Positions 18,032 through 27,160 of a DNA stretch of 64,000 bases are shown here, one piece after another. Both the position numbers and the translations under genes were made by a program. Origin of the DNA: Acinetobacter tjernbergiae DSM 14971 = CIP 107465 (GTDB taxonomy: Bacteria > Pseudomonadota > Gammaproteobacteria > Pseudomonadales > Moraxellaceae). Positions within the stretch are counted from its first letter, which is position 1, and each line of letters starts with the position of its first letter. The stretch lies in assembly GCF_000374425.1 (NCBI RefSeq), contig NZ_KB894364.1, positions 1 through 64,000 on the forward strand. Direction: 5' to 3'. Below the pieces are notes generated by a model that was not told the origin of the DNA, made no database searches, and was given only the letters and a program-made list of their open reading frames with translations.

Positions 18032-19312
18032 TTATTTAGGAATATATGGGCTCCAAGGCTCAGCTTTGATGGTTTGTGGTGTTTTATAAACCACATCAAA
18101 TTGACCATCACCACGGATTTGTCCGATCATCACAGGTTTATGTAAATGGTGATTGGTTTCATCCATTTTGAGGGTATAACCCGATGGTGCTGCGAAAGTT
18201 TGACCCGCCATCGCATCACGAACTTTATCAACGTCCGTTGTACCTGCTTTTTCAACTGCTTGTTTCCACATATTGATACCCACATAGGTCGCTTCCATCG
18301 GATCGTTGGTCACAACTTTGTCTGCATTTGGAAGTTTGTACTCCACTGCATACTGTTTGAATTTATTTACAAATTCGGTATTTTTCGGATTCTTCACCGA
18401 CATGAAATAGTTCCATGAAGCTAAATGTCCAACCAATGGTTTGGTATCAATCCCACGTAATTCTTCCTCGCCCACTGAGAAAGCCATCACTGGAATATCA
18501 GCAGCTTTAATACCTTGGTTGCCTAACTCACGATAGAAAGGAACGTTGGAATCGCCATTGATAGTTGAAATCACCGCAGTCTTTTTACTTGCAGAGAATT
18601 TCTTGATATTGGAAACAATGGTTTGATAGTTGCTATGACCAAATGGCGTGTACTCTTCCATGATGTCTGCATCGGCAATCCCTTTAGACTTTAAGAATGC
18701 ACGTAAGATTTTATTGGTTGTTCGCGGGTAGACATAATCTGTGCCGAGTAAAACAAAACGTTGTGCTTTACCACCCTCATCTCCCATTAAATATTCAACG
18801 GCAGGAATGGCTTGTTGATTCGGCGCTGCACCTGTATAGAAAATATTTTTTGATTGTTCCTGACCTTCATATTGCACTGGATAGAACAATAAACCATTCA
18901 ATTCTTCGACCACAGGAAGAACCGACTTACGTGATACTGACGTCCAGCAACCGAAAATAACCGCAACTTTGTCCTGAGTAATTAACTGACGTGCTTTTTC
19001 AGCAAATAGTGGCCAATCTGAGGCTGGGTCAACAATGACGGGTTCAAGTTTTTTACCCATCACCCCACCATTGGCATTGATTTCATTGATGGTCATCAAT
19101 GCAGTATCTTTCAGAGATGTCTCAGAAATCGCCATCGTGCCCGAAAGTGAATGTAAAATCCCCACCTTAATCGTATCGCCACTTGCCGCAGGTGCCGCTT
19201 TAGTTTCAGTTTTTGTTTGTTCTACTTTTTCTGTCGGTTTTGAACAGCCGACCAGTCCTATCCCCATCATCGCTGCCATAAGTACAGACATCGACATCAA
19301 TTTATTTTGCAT
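18032..19312 (-). CDS. urtA: Urea ABC transporter substrate-binding lipoprotein UrtA
   Basis: A 426-residue periplasmic binding protein that captures urea (or short amides). Met-rich signal sequence with lipobox LVGC gives a lipid-anchored Cys at about residue 23, followed by a low-complexity Lys/Thr/Glu/Ala linker. The binding domain begins DTIKVGILHSLSG and contains IFGCWTSVSRKSVLPVVEE and FYPVQYEGQE, signature UrtA stretches. It is the first gene of the operon. No urease genes lie in the window, so the imported urea must be used by enzymes encoded elsewhere. Confidence 0.95.
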   Translation of the reverse strand: MQNKLMSMSVLMAAMMGIGLVGCSKPTEKVEQTKTETKAAPAASGDTIKVGILHSLSGTMAISETSLKDTALMTINEINANGGVMGKKLEPVIVDPASDWPLFAEKARQLITQDKVAVIFGCWTSVSRKSVLPVVEELNGLLFYPVQYEGQEQSKNIFYTGAAPNQQAIPAVEYLMGDEGGKAQRFVLLGTDYVYPRTTNKILRAFLKSKGIADADIMEEYTPFGHSNYQTIVSNIKKFSASKKTAVISTINGDSNVPFYRELGNQGIKAADIPVMAFSVGEEELRGIDTKPLVGHLASWNYFMSVKNPKNTEFVNKFKQYAVEYKLPNADKVVTNDPMEATYVGINMWKQAVEKAGTTDVDKVRDAMAGQTFAAPSGYTLKMDETNHHLHKPVMIGQIRGDGQFDVVYKTPQTIKAEPWSPYIPK

Positions 19313-19359
19313 CTTTGTTCTCCACAGGTTGATATTGTGATTTTTACTGAGTGGAGTTA

Positions 19360-19376
19360 TTCAATTTCTATGCCAA
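19360..19376 (-). promoter_or_regulatory. Possible sigma-54 promoter of urtA
   Basis: On the minus strand the site reads TTGGCATAGAAATTGAA, close to the sigma-54 consensus TTGGCACG-N4-TTGCT. The GG element is perfect, but the GC element at -12 is GA. It lies about 48 bases before the urtA start. Control of urea uptake by NtrC and sigma-54 would be biologically sensible. Confidence 0.4.
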
Positions 19377-19435
19377 TAATTTAAACCATTGTTTTATTTT
19401 AATATTTATCAAATCGGATGAATAAGAATTCAATC

Positions 19436-19457
19436 TTGTATACAACATTGCATACAA
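19436..19457. promoter_or_regulatory. Tandem operator-like palindromes upstream of urtA
   Basis: The perfect 10 bp palindrome TTGTATACAA (19436-19445) is followed 2 bases later by the near copy TTGCATACAA (19448-19457). Paired palindromes 12 bp apart are typical of GntR-type or similar dimeric regulators. They lie about 125 bases upstream of urtA, consistent with an activator or repressor site. Confidence 0.45.
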
Positions 19458-19518
19458 AAAGAACGAGATGAACTAAAATGATGCAGATTTTTTCATCAAG
19501 AATGGTTTTTTTTTCAAT

Positions 19519-19548
19519 AAAAAAGCCAAGCATAAGCTTGGCTTTTTA
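19519..19548. terminator. Rho-independent terminator after parE
   Basis: The stem AAAAGCCAAGC-ATAA-GCTTGGCTTTT (19521-19545) with flanking A/T runs works in the parE direction and could block entry from the other side. Confidence 0.85.
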
Positions 19549-19566
19549 TCTTTTTATTGAAAAGAA

Positions 19567-21450
19567 TTAAACGACTATATCCGCTAAATTACCTTTTTGC
19601 TCTAACCATGATTTACGGTCAGCAGAACGTTTTTTGGCGAGCAGTTTATCCAACAAACCTGCGGTAAAATGTGCATCATCCAAATCCAATTGCACCAAAC
19701 GGCGTGTGTTCGGATCCATCGTGGTTTCACGCAATTGGCTGGCATTCATCTCACCCAATCCTTTAAATCGAGTGATTTGTGGATTCTTATTCCCTTTCAC
19801 TTTTTTCAGAATCGTCTCTAGCTCATCATCATCAAGCGCATAATGTACATCTTTACCAATATCAATACGATACAGTGGTGGCATTGCGACAAACAGATGA
19901 CCATCTTCAACCAAAGCAGGGAAATGTTTCACAAATAGCGCACAAAGTAAGGTCGCAATATGCAAACCATCCGAGTCCGCATCGGCAAGGATACAGACTT
20001 TGCCATAACGCAATTCAGACAGATCATCACTGCCCGGATCAACCCCAATGGCAATCGCGATGTCATGTACTTCTTGCGAAGCCAATACTTCATCCGAAGA
20101 AACTTCCCATGTATTTAGAATTTTGCCTCGAATCGGCATAATCGCTTGGAAATTTTTGTCACGCGCTTGCTTGGCACTTCCGCCCGCAGAGTCCCCTTCG
20201 ACAATAAATAATTCGCTGTCTTCACGAGTCAAGCCCACACAATCAGCAAGTTTTCCAGGTAATGCAGGCCCTGAGACAATCTTTTTACGTTCCACTTTTT
20301 TTGCTGCTTTTAAGCGACGTCCAGCTTTGGCAATTGCCATTTCAGCTAACTGCGTTGCAATCTCAGCATGTTGGTTTAACCATAAGGCAAAGGCATCTTT
20401 GGCAATATTCAGCACAATATTAGAGGCTTCACGACTAGATAAACGTTCTTTGGTTTGCCCTGAGAATTGAGGCTCTTGAAATTTCAGCGATAAAATAAAA
20501 TTGACACCATCCCAGACATCTTCGGCTGAAAGTTTCATGTTCCGTGGCAATAAATTACGTAATTCACAAAATTCACGTAAAGCCTCTGTGACACCCGAAC
20601 GTAAACCATTCACATGCGTTCCACCTTGCGCGGTTGGAATCAAATTGACGTAACTTTCTTGAATTTGTTCGCCACCTTCAACATTCCAACAAATTGCAAA
20701 TTCACAGGCAGCCCGATCCGCTTGCCCGCTACTGACAAAAGCAGGATCAGGTAAAATTTCTCGATTTTCTAGCTCATCCATTAAATAGTCGACCAGACCA
20801 TTTTCAAACTGCCATTCAATCTTTTCTTTATTGATTTTATCGTCATAGATAATTTTTAAGCCCGCTGCTAAGACGGCTTTGGCTTTTAAATTATGTTTCA
20901 GTGCTTTGAGTGCAAATTTGGGACTATCAAAGTATTTGGTTTCAGGCCAAAAACGCACCGTTGTTCCTGTGGCACGTTTCGCCACTTTACCTTCCAAGAC
21001 CGACAAAGGTGCAACCGGCTCACCTTGCTCAAACGCCATCTGATACAGATTACCCTGACGTTGTACCGCAACCTCAACACGTGTTGATAACGCATTCACA
21101 ACGGAGATCCCGACACCATGCAAACCGCCTGAGAACTGATAATTATCGGTACTGAATTTTCCGCCTGCATGTAACTTGGTCAAAATAATTTCAATACCAC
21201 TCTGCCCATATTCAGGATGAATATCGACAGGCATACCACGCCCATTGTCTTCTACAGATAATGAACCATCTTCATACACGGTGACACAAATTTGATTGGC
21301 ATGTCCTGCAAGTGCTTCATCAACCGCATTATCAATCACCTCTTGCGCCAAATGGTTTGGGCGTGAAGTATCGGTATACATACCGGGACGACGACGAACA
21401 GGATCTAAACCAGAAAGAACTTCAAGGGATTGTGCCGTGTATTGTGTCAC
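19567..21450 (-). CDS. parE: DNA topoisomerase IV subunit B ParE
   Basis: The ATPase subunit of topoisomerase IV, which decatenates daughter chromosomes and is a quinolone target. Its 627 residues match ParE and are shorter than GyrB, since the GyrB insert is absent. A GHKL ATPase domain (DEALAGHA, EDNGRGMPVD, GGLHGVGISVVNAL), a transducer domain, then the TOPRIM domain with FIVEGDSAGGSAKQARD and the metal-binding DADSDG are all present. It follows yqiA by 17 bases on the same strand, the same gene order as in enterobacteria. Confidence 0.96.
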   Translation of the reverse strand: MTQYTAQSLEVLSGLDPVRRRPGMYTDTSRPNHLAQEVIDNAVDEALAGHANQICVTVYEDGSLSVEDNGRGMPVDIHPEYGQSGIEIILTKLHAGGKFSTDNYQFSGGLHGVGISVVNALSTRVEVAVQRQGNLYQMAFEQGEPVAPLSVLEGKVAKRATGTTVRFWPETKYFDSPKFALKALKHNLKAKAVLAAGLKIIYDDKINKEKIEWQFENGLVDYLMDELENREILPDPAFVSSGQADRAACEFAICWNVEGGEQIQESYVNLIPTAQGGTHVNGLRSGVTEALREFCELRNLLPRNMKLSAEDVWDGVNFILSLKFQEPQFSGQTKERLSSREASNIVLNIAKDAFALWLNQHAEIATQLAEMAIAKAGRRLKAAKKVERKKIVSGPALPGKLADCVGLTREDSELFIVEGDSAGGSAKQARDKNFQAIMPIRGKILNTWEVSSDEVLASQEVHDIAIAIGVDPGSDDLSELRYGKVCILADADSDGLHIATLLCALFVKHFPALVEDGHLFVAMPPLYRIDIGKDVHYALDDDELETILKKVKGNKNPQITRFKGLGEMNASQLRETTMDPNTRRLVQLDLDDAHFTAGLLDKLLAKKRSADRKSWLEQKGNLADIVV

Positions 21451-21467
21451 TGGGTCTGACTTCCTTA

Positions 21468-22055
21468 TTAGATGGCTGTCGATAAAAATTCGAGTATGAA
21501 GGGTAATTTTTCTTCAAAATCATCCATTGCATGATTACCACCAGCGTCGGTTAAAATCAATGAAGATGGATGTGTCGCACTATAATAACGTTGTGCCTGA
21601 CGATAATCCAAGACTTCGTCGCCTTGTTGCAATAGTACGAGAATTTTATCAGCATGCTGTAACTTCGTCTCAGCAATTGATTGTAATTGCTGCAATTGAT
21701 CAGCATCAAGCGTCCAGGATTCCGTGACTTTGAGCGGGATTTGTTCAATTCCAAATAAATCTTCGAATAATTGCCATGGTTGCATAGCAGGATTAATCAG
21801 TACAGCAGCACAAGCATATTTTGCGACGAGATATGTCGTATAGAAACCACCTAAACTGCTTCCCACTAAAACAACTTTATCGTGTGATAAATTTTTGATA
21901 AGTTGAGAGAGTTGCTGAATGACTTGCGCTGGTGGCTGATTTAAGTCAGGTAAATGTACCTGTGCTAGATGGTAGTTTGCACAATATTGTTTCAACTGTT
22001 GCCCCTTTTTAGACATCGGGCCACTTCGAAAACCATGTAAATAGATAATTTGCAT
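21468..22055 (-). CDS. yqiA: YqiA-like esterase (UPF0227)
   Basis: A small alpha/beta hydrolase (195 residues) of the YqiA/YcfP family. It begins MQIIYLHGFRSGP, has the nucleophile elbow GSSLGGFY, the acid in the LLQQGDEVLDY segment and the catalytic His in GGNHAMDDFEE. YqiA hydrolyses short acyl-CoA and ester substrates in vitro; the cellular role is unknown. It lies directly upstream of parE and is probably cotranscribed. The start is ambiguous: an ATG three codons further upstream (22064) is in frame. Confidence 0.88.
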   Translation of the reverse strand: MQIIYLHGFRSGPMSKKGQQLKQYCANYHLAQVHLPDLNQPPAQVIQQLSQLIKNLSHDKVVLVGSSLGGFYTTYLVAKYACAAVLINPAMQPWQLFEDLFGIEQIPLKVTESWTLDADQLQQLQSIAETKLQHADKILVLLQQGDEVLDYRQAQRYYSATHPSSLILTDAGGNHAMDDFEEKLPFILEFLSTAI

Positions 22056-22316
22056 ACGCACCATTATGGTCGAGAGCTTGACTTATAGTGAAATAAATCA
22101 CATTATTTTGATTAACAGATAAACAAATAACAATATAAATTACATTTAAGCTTAATATTGTCAGACACAAAAAACGATACTGCACTCCGTTCATCAGTAT
22201 TCTAAAAAAATTACTTATGAAACACATAAGATGTAAGCGTTTGTTGTAGTTTATCTAAATAATATTAAGTCAATTACTTCAAACCTTCGGTATATATCAA
22301 GGATGGGGAAATCAAT

Positions 22317-23663
22317 ATGCCAAGTTTAACACCTCTGCATGAAACCTACTGCAAATGGGACAGTACACCCCCTAGTCAGGCAGATGTTTTGGAAGGTTTG
22401 GCACAAGTTGTCAGCACGAGTTTAAGTGGAGTACACGAATTGGTGCAATTGGTACAAACTGAAGTGTTAAGGACGACACTCGGTTTAAGTGCACAAAAAG
22501 CCAAGAAATTACAAAAGCATCCACAATTACAAAAGTTTTATCAATTTTCTTATGATTCACTCCAGAAATACGGCAGCAGTTTTCTTGCGCCTAATTTACG
22601 CCGTATTATTGAAAAATTTCCAGTCCTACACGATAAACCACTTACGCCAACCTTACATTTTGCCGTTGGTGCATTAAACGGGATTTTTGGAGATTTTTTC
22701 TTAAAGCAACATAATCCACTTGCATTACCAATGGTACTTTATGATCACTATGGATCACTGCAACAAGGTGAGCTCACAGGGCGTGTCGTCATTCTAGCGC
22801 ATGGCTTATGTATGAATCACCTCACATGGTCAAATCATCGCTATGGTGGAATTGGCGAACGTTTACTGGCACAACGTGATAACAACACCATGTTGTACCT
22901 CAATTACAATACGGGGCGACGTATTTCAGCCAATGGCCGTAGTTATGCCAATGTACTTGAGGATTTAGTTCAACGGAATCCACGAATCACCAGTATCGAT
23001 TTGATTGGGCATAGTATGGGTGGCTTGGTTTCTCGCAGCGCTCTATTTTATGGCAAACAAAATCTCTATCAGTGGGTACATATGGTTGAGAATTTAGTCT
23101 GTATTGGTTCGCCACATCATGGTGCGGTGCTAGAACGTTTTGGCTTTATTTTGCAAGATAAACTTGGCGCTTTCCCGTTAATTAGCTTAATTGGTCAGCT
23201 GGTCAACATTCGCAGTAATGGCATTTTAGATTTGCGTCATGGCAGTGTTCGAGATGATGATTGGGAACATAATAATGCGCGGATTGGCTTTGCTGATGAC
23301 AATCGTAAACCTGCACCATTGCCCTCACATATCAATACCTTCTTGATTGCAGGTACTTTAGAATTTGAGAAGTTGCGCAATAAAGCACTCTCTGTCATTG
23401 GCGATTATTTGGTCAGTGTAAAAAGTGCCTTAGGAGAACATCCGAACCCACGTTTTCAATTAAAACTACCTGATACGCATAAAGCTGTCTTCTATGGACT
23501 GAATCATTTTGAAATTCAGTACCATTCTAGTGTGGCAGAGCAGATTACCCGTTGGTTATACCCTGAAGCCGATGAAGTGGTTGAAGAAGGTATTCAGACA
23601 CATCTGATCAACGTCCCGAATAATTATACTTTTGATGACTTAGATGGCATTGTAGAAACCTAA
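22317..23663 (+). CDS. Alpha/beta hydrolase, PGAP1/lipase-like
   Basis: A 448-residue hydrolase. A helical N-terminal region of about 140 residues precedes the fold. The hydrolase core begins VVILAHGLCMNHLTW. The nucleophile elbow GHSMGGLVSRSAL resembles PGAP1-like and triacylglycerol lipases, and CIGSPHHGAVLERFG is also lipase-like. The likely catalytic His is in GLNHFEIQYH. No signal peptide is seen, so it probably acts inside the cell, perhaps on storage or membrane lipids; the substrate is not deducible. It is monocistronic with its own strong terminator. Confidence 0.82.
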   Translation: MPSLTPLHETYCKWDSTPPSQADVLEGLAQVVSTSLSGVHELVQLVQTEVLRTTLGLSAQKAKKLQKHPQLQKFYQFSYDSLQKYGSSFLAPNLRRIIEKFPVLHDKPLTPTLHFAVGALNGIFGDFFLKQHNPLALPMVLYDHYGSLQQGELTGRVVILAHGLCMNHLTWSNHRYGGIGERLLAQRDNNTMLYLNYNTGRRISANGRSYANVLEDLVQRNPRITSIDLIGHSMGGLVSRSALFYGKQNLYQWVHMVENLVCIGSPHHGAVLERFGFILQDKLGAFPLISLIGQLVNIRSNGILDLRHGSVRDDDWEHNNARIGFADDNRKPAPLPSHINTFLIAGTLEFEKLRNKALSVIGDYLVSVKSALGEHPNPRFQLKLPDTHKAVFYGLNHFEIQYHSSVAEQITRWLYPEADEVVEEGIQTHLINVPNNYTFDDLDGIVET

Positions 23664-23682
23664 TCCGTATTCTTCATGCGAA

Positions 23683-23712
23683 AAAAAAGCCAACTCACGT
23701 TGGCTTTTTTTC
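23683..23712. terminator. Bidirectional terminator between hydrolase and dsbB
   Basis: The stem AAAGCCAAC-TCAC-GTTGGCTTT is flanked by an A run and a T run. It ends both the plus-strand hydrolase and the minus-strand gshA-dsbB unit. Confidence 0.9.
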
Positions 23713-24216
23713 TTATTTAGCGACCTTATAATTTCTAAAAAGCTGCCATAAACAAACCAATAAGATCAGGCTGAAATAAAGCAACGACCATACTGGCAAG
23801 GATTGACCTAAGAACGTCCAATCAATTGCAGCACATTCCCCTGAACCCGAAAGCACTTCTTGGAATACCGCTTTCATGGGTAATGCATCGACCAAATAAT
23901 CCAAGCCAGGGCCGCAACTTGGTACTTTATCGGGTGGTAAATGCTGTAGCCAAACATGACGGGTTGCAACTCCAACGGACCAACCAATCGATAGCGTCGC
24001 CAACAATGCATAAAAACGCTTAAAACCATTTGAAATCGGATTATGGATAAATGCCACTAAAGCAATAAATCCCATTCCAATCAAGCCAATACGTTGAAAA
24101 ACACACAATGGACAAGGCTCCAAACCTTGTACATGTTCTAAATACAACGCAAATGAGATACCAATAATACTTGTCAGTACCAGTAATGCACTAACTAAGC
24201 GGTAATTCCATCGCAT
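23713..24216 (-). CDS. dsbB: Disulfide bond formation protein DsbB
   Basis: An inner membrane quinone reductase that reoxidises DsbA. The 167 residues have four transmembrane helices and both periplasmic cysteine pairs: C35/C38 in EPCPLC, and C101 with C128 in the second loop. Its gene follows gshA by 18 bases on the same strand, linking thiol chemistry in both compartments. The stop codon lies right at the shared terminator. Confidence 0.94.
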   Translation of the reverse strand: MRWNYRLVSALLVLTSIIGISFALYLEHVQGLEPCPLCVFQRIGLIGMGFIALVAFIHNPISNGFKRFYALLATLSIGWSVGVATRHVWLQHLPPDKVPSCGPGLDYLVDALPMKAVFQEVLSGSGECAAIDWTFLGQSLPVWSLLYFSLILLVCLWQLFRNYKVAK

Positions 24217-24234
24217 GGGAAGCCCTCTAAAATT

Positions 24235-25812
24235 TTAGCGATATTGTGCAAGATATTGTTCAAAACTCATGTCGTTATCTTGTTCAAGTTGCACCTGTTT
24301 TTGCAACGATGTTTGCGCTAATTCTGCAAAATATTGTTCTCTTTCTGCACTTAACTGATGTTGCTCATAACGATTGACATGCTGTTGGGCCATGACACTG
24401 CCAAAGCTCCATGTCCCACCATTATCCAAAGTGTCTTTAATCACGTGTGCTGAAAGCGTATTTTCAACATGATCCAAACGCTGTTGCATTACTTGGATTG
24501 CCTCACGATATAACGCTGAACCATCCATTTGATCTAACAAAATGGCACAGTCTTGAATCGCATTTAAATGACGTTGTGCCCAATCCTGAAGTGAAACTGT
24601 GGTTTGACCATCTTGAATTTTGGCATCTGCTGCACGTCCGCGATTGACCACTTCAGTTTGATTATGATCAATTTGCTCCTGTTCTTCTGCAAACAAATCA
24701 GGACTGTCTTGTAATAAGCAATACAATGCTAAACTTTCAAGGAAACCTGCCGAGATTTCATCAATCCCAATCGCACTATAGGGATTGACATCGACTGCAC
24801 GTAATTCCACGTAGCCCACACCACGATTTTTCAATGCTTGTGATGGGGTTTCACCCGCTTGTGGCACTTGCTTCGGACGAACTAGACTGTAGTATTCATT
24901 TTCGATTTGAAGCACATGATCATTGATCTGAATAGGTTCACCCTGCGCATCATTGAGACCTAAGTCGGTAAACTCAGGATAAGGCGTATGCACCGCTTTT
25001 TGTAATCCATCGAGATAATCATGTAGATCGTTGTAATGAATGCCCAATTCCTTTTGTGCTGAGTTTTGATAGCCCAAACGCCCCATTCGCAATGCAGTCG
25101 CTTCTGGTAAATATAAAGTTCCTTTAACCAACGGCTGCAAGTGATGCTCGCGCCCTGTTAAAAAGCAACGACAGACAGATGGGCTTGCACCCAACATATA
25201 CATCACTAAAGGGATCAAACGAATAAAGTTTCGAATCAAACCAAAATAACGGTGGCTACGATAATCCTGCAAACTGAGTTGTTTTAATTCTGGCTTGGTT
25301 TCATGTTGTTGCAATACTGCAAACAATTGATCAGGAAAAGATAAATTGTAATGTACACCCGAAATGGTTTGCATACGGCGACCATAGCGCACACCTAAAC
25401 CATGACGATATAAGGTTTTAAAGCGACCAATATGAGATCTACCGTACTGTGCTAATCGGATATTCTCTTCGTTGTCGTCCAACATACACGGCATAGAAAG
25501 AGGCCAAAGTCTTTCGCCTTGTTCTAGCTGCTGATGCACCACGCTATGAATATCTCTTAATTCATCTAATGCCGCTGCGATGGTTGTTTTCGGTGTGGTA
25601 ATAAACTCCATCAACGCTTCTGAATAATCTGTCGTGATATGCGGATGTGTCAGTGCAGAACCCAAAGCATCTGGATGATTTTTTTGTGATAAAAATCCAT
25701 TGCTTTGCATACGTAAACTTTCGCGTTCAAGACCCCGTAACATTCCTTTTAATAGCGAAGCATCTACCCAAGTCGGTATCACAAAGGAAGAAAGTATGCT
25801 GGGTTGATTCAT
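24235..25812 (-). CDS. gshA: Glutamate-cysteine ligase GshA
   Basis: Makes gamma-glutamylcysteine, the first step of glutathione synthesis. The 525 residues match the enterobacterial-type (class 1) enzyme. Visible hallmarks are GLERESLRM near the N-terminus, FITTPKTT, SGVHYNLSFPD, GYVELRAVDVNPYS and NGGTWSFGS. It is probably the promoter-proximal gene of a gshA-dsbB unit. Confidence 0.95.
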   Translation of the reverse strand: MNQPSILSSFVIPTWVDASLLKGMLRGLERESLRMQSNGFLSQKNHPDALGSALTHPHITTDYSEALMEFITTPKTTIAAALDELRDIHSVVHQQLEQGERLWPLSMPCMLDDNEENIRLAQYGRSHIGRFKTLYRHGLGVRYGRRMQTISGVHYNLSFPDQLFAVLQQHETKPELKQLSLQDYRSHRYFGLIRNFIRLIPLVMYMLGASPSVCRCFLTGREHHLQPLVKGTLYLPEATALRMGRLGYQNSAQKELGIHYNDLHDYLDGLQKAVHTPYPEFTDLGLNDAQGEPIQINDHVLQIENEYYSLVRPKQVPQAGETPSQALKNRGVGYVELRAVDVNPYSAIGIDEISAGFLESLALYCLLQDSPDLFAEEQEQIDHNQTEVVNRGRAADAKIQDGQTTVSLQDWAQRHLNAIQDCAILLDQMDGSALYREAIQVMQQRLDHVENTLSAHVIKDTLDNGGTWSFGSVMAQQHVNRYEQHQLSAEREQYFAELAQTSLQKQVQLEQDNDMSFEQYLAQYR

Positions 25813-26005
25813 AATTTATATGCTCGCTTATTTAAGATCAGCCAACCACATCAATGGTCGCGACTCGGTTATTCCGCCAATTATAACGACAATTGTGATC
25901 TAGTCATCTGATTTAGTTTGGCAATTTTTATCACAATCTTATTACATAAGACATGCTGAAATTGTGATTTTATTAAAAAATAAATCTTCCGATGGATACT
26001 AAACT

Positions 26006-26545
26006 ATGCAAGCGCAGGACATTATTAATTTCTGGTTTGACCCTGAGCATCGCTCGCTTTGGTTTGCCAAAAGTGATGAATTTGATGCAAAAATTCGCGA
26101 CCAATTTCAAATAATTCACCATCAAGCGATCCAAGCAGAGCTTTGGTCTTGGCGACAAACACCCGAAGGTCGTTTAGCTGAAATTATCGTATTAGATCAA
26201 TTTTCTCGTAACTTATACCGCGATCAGCCACACGCCTTTGCCTATGACAATATGGCGTTGATACTGGCTCAAGAAGCGATTAGCTTACAACTCGATGCTC
26301 AACTTAGCCCTGAACAACGTGCATTTTTGTATATGCCATTTATGCATAGTGAATCTAAGCTGATACATGAGTTTGCCTTGAAACTATTTCAACGCTTGGG
26401 CAACGAAATTAACTTAAATTTCGAGAAAAAACATAAAGTCATTATCGACCGTTTTGGACGCTACCCACATCGCAATGCACTATTAGGGCGCGTCTCAACC
26501 CCCGAAGAACTAGCGTTTTTAACACAACCGAATAGCAGCTTTTAA
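26006..26545 (+). CDS. DUF924 family protein
   Basis: A 179-residue soluble helical protein. The opening DIINFWFDPEHRSLWFAKSDEFDAKIRD is given here in part as DIINFWFDPEH and LWFAKSDEFD. IIVLDQFSRNLYRD, LYMPFMHSE and FGRYPHRNALLGR are the conserved DUF924 motifs. The fold is TPR-like and no biochemical role is established to my knowledge. It leads a short plus-strand run with the DUF4136 and DUF445 genes. Confidence 0.9.
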   Translation: MQAQDIINFWFDPEHRSLWFAKSDEFDAKIRDQFQIIHHQAIQAELWSWRQTPEGRLAEIIVLDQFSRNLYRDQPHAFAYDNMALILAQEAISLQLDAQLSPEQRAFLYMPFMHSESKLIHEFALKLFQRLGNEINLNFEKKHKVIIDRFGRYPHRNALLGRVSTPEELAFLTQPNSSF

Positions 26546-26584
26546 GTCGCGCATCTCCCACGACTTTGACCATAGGAATTGCAG

Positions 26585-27142
26585 ATGAAAGCTTTATTGA
26601 TCTACACGCCCCTCCTTGTTGCATTGACATTCACAGGCTGTGCAACCGTTCCATCTAAACCCAAAACCTTCGATCAACTGGGTCAATTCACCGCTTATCC
26701 ATTAAATAACAAAACTTACCGTATTGGTTTCCAAGCAGATAATAATTTGAGTTATGGTACAGCAGAGGAAATTACTTTACTCAAAGCTGCACAAACCACG
26801 ATAAAGAATGGTTTCCATTATTTTACCGTGGTCGATGACCCAAGTAACGCACGACATAAAACGCAACGCCAAGCCGTGATTTACTCCACCCCATCGTATT
26901 ACCCATATGGCTACTATCGTCGTCACCCTGCCTTTTGGCCCGATCCATTCTATGATATGCCACAAGTGGTCAATCTTGATCCAATCCAAGTGTCGTATAC
27001 TATTGAGTGTTTTCAGACACAACAGCAATCCCCTGATGCTTTTGATGCACAACTCATTTTGCAATCATTAGGGCAGAAATATGGCTTAAGTCCAACAGGA
27101 GACGTGTTGCAACCCCCTGCACCACCTCAAAACAAAAAGTAA
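26585..27142 (+). CDS. DUF4136 family lipoprotein
   Basis: A 185-residue lipoprotein. The lipobox is LTFTGC, with the anchored Cys at about residue 19, and a DUF4136-like domain follows (YRIGFQADNN and a YYPYGYYRRHPAFW aromatic stretch). The tail is Pro/Gln-rich. The role is unknown; the family is envelope-located. The ATG at 26585 follows AGGA at 8 bases; a TTG two codons upstream is also open. It sits 18 bases before the DUF445 gene, so it is probably in the same operon. Confidence 0.8.
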   Translation: MKALLIYTPLLVALTFTGCATVPSKPKTFDQLGQFTAYPLNNKTYRIGFQADNNLSYGTAEEITLLKAAQTTIKNGFHYFTVVDDPSNARHKTQRQAVIYSTPSYYPYGYYRRHPAFWPDPFYDMPQVVNLDPIQVSYTIECFQTQQQSPDAFDAQLILQSLGQKYGLSPTGDVLQPPAPPQNKK

Positions 27143-27160
27143 ATTGATAAGGATGACTTA

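Noticed and set aside
19779..20470. Long plus-strand frames opposite parE
   Set aside because: They are antisense shadows of a well-conserved gene with no domain of their own.
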